From: Chryseobacterium arthrosphaerae
GTDB lineage: Bacteria; Bacteroidota; Bacteroidia; Flavobacteriales; Weeksellaceae
Direction of reading: 5' to 3'
NCBI RefSeq assembly: GCF_001684965.1
Contig: NZ_MAYG01000012.1
Location: 372,001-436,000, forward strand
DNA length: 64,000 bases
Part shown: piece after piece, positions 61,562 through 64,000 of the stretch
Numbering within the stretch: position 1 is the stretch's first letter
How the letters are laid out: every line of letters starts with the position of its first letter
Position numbers and translations under genes: made by a program
Notes under the pieces: model-generated
The model's database searches: none
What the model was told of the DNA's origin: nothing
The model's input: the letters and a program-made list of their open reading frames with translations, nothing else

Positions 61562-64000
61562 ATGAGAAAAGCAGTTATACCCGTTCTGTTCGTTTTTTCA
61601 CTTTCTGCCACCGCACAGGAAAAAAAATCGGCTGACACTACGAAGACAACCAACATTCAGGAGGTCGTAGTCACCTCTTTGGGGATCAAAAGGCAGGCAC
61701 GCTCCCTGACGTATTCCAGCCAGCAGATTGGCGGCGATGAGCTTACAGAAGTGAAAACTCCCAATCTATTAAATTCGATCAATGGAAAAGTTTCCAATGT
61801 GCAGGTAAACAGAACCAATGGGGTAGGAAGCTCCGTAAGGGTGATTATGAGAGGAGATAAGTCTGTAAACACTACACAACCGCTGTATGTAATTGATGGA
61901 ATTCCTATTATCAATGGAACAGGAAAATCAGCAGATATCGGGCAGTATTCCAATATGCCTGATCCCGGAGATGTATTGAGCTCCATCAACCCTGATGATA
62001 TTGAAAGCATCAACTTCCTGAAAGGAGCTTCTGCTTCAGCATTGTATGGATCTGCCGGAGGAAACGGTGCTATTCTGATTACTACGAGAAAAGGACGTGC
62101 GGGGAAAAGTGCAATCACTTACAGCAGCAGCCTTACAGTGGAAAGAGCGTACAGTCTTCCCAAGCTTCAGCAAAGTTATTTGTCCTATGATCCAGCTGTT
62201 GCGGGCCAGCAGCCGGGCCAGTCAACGGAAAGCTGGGGTGCAAAAGGAGCATCTAAGGATTATCTTAAAGATTTTCTGCAGACAGGAACAACCTGGGTCA
62301 ACAGCCTTTCATTCCAGTCCGGAAACGAAAGATCAACGAATTACTTTTCTATTGGAAATACCACCAATAAAGGAGTGGTTCCTATAAGCTATTTTGATCA
62401 GTATAATATATCTTTCAGAAATTCAAGTAAGTTTCTGGATGATAAGCTGACGTTGGATGCCAATTTTATCGGTTCATTACAGGAAAGCAAGAACAGACAG
62501 ACACCGGGAGCTTCTTTTTCTCCTTTAACAAGTTTGTATTGGTTGCCAAGAGGGGTTGATTTTGATCAATATGGACCTGATAATTATTCCTATTTAAACA
62601 AAGAAAGATTTTTGCCTGCTCAAAACTGGTGGGAAGTTAACCCGGATGGAAGTTTCAAAGGAAACCCGGTAACCCAGAACCCTTACTGGATTCTAAACAG
62701 AAATCCTGTTACAGTAGCCAATAAAAATGCATATGGAGCCGTTGCGCTTTCCTATCAGATCAATCCGTGGTTATCTGCAAGAGTAAGAGGAAATTATAGC
62801 TGGAATATTTCAGATAGCCAGCGTGATATTGCTGCTTTTTCAGCACCGAGTTTATTGGCTGTGAATGAAGGTATTAATGGACGGATTCTAAAAAATACCT
62901 ATGAGAACTCTTCTACCTATGGTGATGTGTTGCTTATCGGTAGCCCTAAAATAAATGAGACCATCTCCTTGGATTTTACAGTAGGGGCAAGTACTAACAC
63001 GACAAGAAACAAAATAACACAGATAGATAATGCTTATTTGGTAATCCCTAACCTTTTCACTTTAAACAACCTTACATGGGGGTTGAAAAGGGCACCAGGG
63101 GATGGATATCATAATATCTATACCAACATGAAAAAACAGGTACAGTCTGTTTTTGCGAGTGCTTCCATAGGGTACAAAAATATGTTTTACGTAGATATGA
63201 CCTTCAGAAACGACTGGGATTCCAGTTTGGCTTTAACCGGAAGAACTGGATTTGATTACGAATCTGTGGGGGCTAATGCTGTATTGTCTTCTGTCTTCAA
63301 ACTTCCGGAAGTCATTAACTTCTGGAAAGTAAGAGGATCTTATGCAACGGTCGGATTGGGGTTGCCTACCAATATCTCCAATGCAATGATTGAATACAAT
63401 AAGGGATATACCTATGGAGTAGATGCAGGAACACTTGTATTTCCAAGAAGTTCTTTTATTACAGATCCTAAGTATAAAGAATTATTTCCAAAACCTGAAT
63501 TCAATAAAACGTTTGAGGCGGGTACCGAGCTGAGGATGTTGGATAATAGATTAAGTTTTGATATTACTTACTACAATTCCAATACAAGTAACCAGTTGCT
63601 GGAGACAAAGATAGATTCCTATTTTGGAGGATTGAAGCCGGGGTGGTACTATATTAATGCAGGAAAAATCCGTAATACAGGTTTTGAATCTTCATTATCT
63701 TATAAAGTTTTCAATTCAGAAAAATTCGGCTGGACCACTACCGTGAATGCCTCAGCCAACAAAAATAAAATTGTTGAATTATTTCCTTCAAGTCTGCCTG
63801 TTCCGGAAGAAACATTTTTCTCACTGGCCGGAGGGGGAGAATATACCAAGCTGAAGCTGGGAGGCTCTTTCGGAGATCTTTATGGAATTAAATTTAAGAG
63901 AGATGACCAGGGACGTATTCTGGTAAATGATAAAGGAGTTCCATTGGCAGAAAGCACCCCTACTTATCTGGGAAATCCGAACCCTAAGTTTATCATGGGA
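61562..64000 (+). CDS. SusC/RagA family TonB-linked outer membrane protein (partial, 3' end beyond window)
   Basis: 813 codons with no stop before the window edge. A signal peptide (VIPVLFVFSLSATAQ) is followed directly by the TonB-box-like IQEVVVTSLGIKRQ and the plug domain (LLNSINGKVSNVQVNRTNGVGSSVRVIMRGDKSVN...PLYVIDGIPI...NPDDIESINFLKGASASALYGSAGGNGAILITT), then the start of the barrel. It lacks the usual N-terminal carboxypeptidase-regulatory-like domain before the TonB box. A SusD partner would be expected just downstream. It imports glycans or peptides; the substrate is unknown. Confidence 0.93.
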   Translation, partial: MRKAVIPVLFVFSLSATAQEKKSADTTKTTNIQEVVVTSLGIKRQARSLTYSSQQIGGDELTEVKTPNLLNSINGKVSNVQVNRTNGVGSSVRVIMRGDKSVNTTQPLYVIDGIPIINGTGKSADIGQYSNMPDPGDVLSSINPDDIESINFLKGASASALYGSAGGNGAILITTRKGRAGKSAITYSSSLTVERAYSLPKLQQSYLSYDPAVAGQQPGQSTESWGAKGASKDYLKDFLQTGTTWVNSLSFQSGNERSTNYFSIGNTTNKGVVPISYFDQYNISFRNSSKFLDDKLTLDANFIGSLQESKNRQTPGASFSPLTSLYWLPRGVDFDQYGPDNYSYLNKERFLPAQNWWEVNPDGSFKGNPVTQNPYWILNRNPVTVANKNAYGAVALSYQINPWLSARVRGNYSWNISDSQRDIAAFSAPSLLAVNEGINGRILKNTYENSSTYGDVLLIGSPKINETISLDFTVGASTNTTRNKITQIDNAYLVIPNLFTLNNLTWGLKRAPGDGYHNIYTNMKKQVQSVFASASIGYKNMFYVDMTFRNDWDSSLALTGRTGFDYESVGANAVLSSVFKLPEVINFWKVRGSYATVGLGLPTNISNAMIEYNKGYTYGVDAGTLVFPRSSFITDPKYKELFPKPEFNKTFEAGTELRMLDNRLSFDITYYNSNTSNQLLETKIDSYFGGLKPGWYYINAGKIRNTGFESSLSYKVFNSEKFGWTTTVNASANKNKIVELFPSSLPVPEETFFSLAGGGEYTKLKLGGSFGDLYGIKFKRDDQGRILVNDKGVPLAESTPTYLGNPNPKFIMG

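Noticed and set aside
61657..62118. 153-aa minus-strand ORF
   Set aside because: Antisense to the SusC plug domain, which has clear family motifs.

Overview
The window comes from a low-GC member of the Flavobacteriia, most likely Chryseobacterium or a close relative in the Weeksellaceae. This is judged from protein character and from the promoters. Many genes carry the Bacteroidota -7 element TANNTTTG upstream instead of a sigma70 -10 box. There are also a type III glutamine synthetase, a eukaryote-like glycyl-tRNA synthetase, a TPR/AraC hybrid regulator, a SusC/RagA porin and GG-leader peptides typical of this group. No rRNA or tRNA gene was recognised.

Layout. 1-4.8 kb: a GDSL lipoprotein, prs, rplY (Ctc) and sufS, followed by a 40-residue GG-leader peptide gene. 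5.0-9.1 kb: a leftward haem operon hemA-hemC-hemD-hemE. 9.1-15.1 kb: the rod-shape operon mreB-mreC-mreD-mrdA-rodA with overlapping genes. 15.2-29.3 kb: mostly single housekeeping genes (pentapeptide protein, NlpC/P60 lipoprotein, glnN, a nucleosidase-like protein, DinB-like protein, M1 peptidase, coaX, GNAT acetyltransferase, a second GG-leader peptide, two membrane proteins, tadA, a TonB-C protein). 29.4-37.2 kb: an accessory stretch with a WYL regulator, SMI1/KNR4 protein, lipoprotein, LRR repeat protein, small acidic protein, patatin phospholipase, M15 endolysin-like peptidase and a UmuC-type polymerase. 37.5-44.4 kb: three tandem C1q-like secreted paralogs, a TPR/AraC regulator, a YdeI-like protein, a serine hydrolase and a lipoprotein. 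44.5-55 kb: glyS, esterase, truC, pyrD, a DUF445 protein, msrB, a tailspike-like protein and an L,D-transpeptidase-like protein. 55.3-59.2 kb: fabF, a thiolase, a TetR regulator with its palindromic operator, and OsmC. 59.3-64 kb: two divergent AraC regulators and the first 813 codons of a SusC/RagA receptor that runs off the window.

The most interesting signal is a repeated promoter architecture. Seven leftward sites (five clean, two degenerate) carry a 5-5-5 inverted-repeat box (CGACA-N5-TGTCG and variants). In six of them the box sits exactly 11 bp upstream of a TANNTTTG element. The sites precede the WYL regulator itself, the LRR protein, the small acidic protein, the patatin, and the M15 peptidase (twice, the outer copy lying between it and umuC). 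One orphan copy lies 20 kb away at 55.2 kb. I infer a WYL-controlled, possibly stress- or damage-responsive regulon that includes a phospholipase and a peptidoglycan hydrolase. The regulator-site link is untested. Other structures the gene list does not explain include an 81-bp near-perfect hairpin at 46.2 kb and a decayed 170-bp inverted repeat at 48.3 kb.
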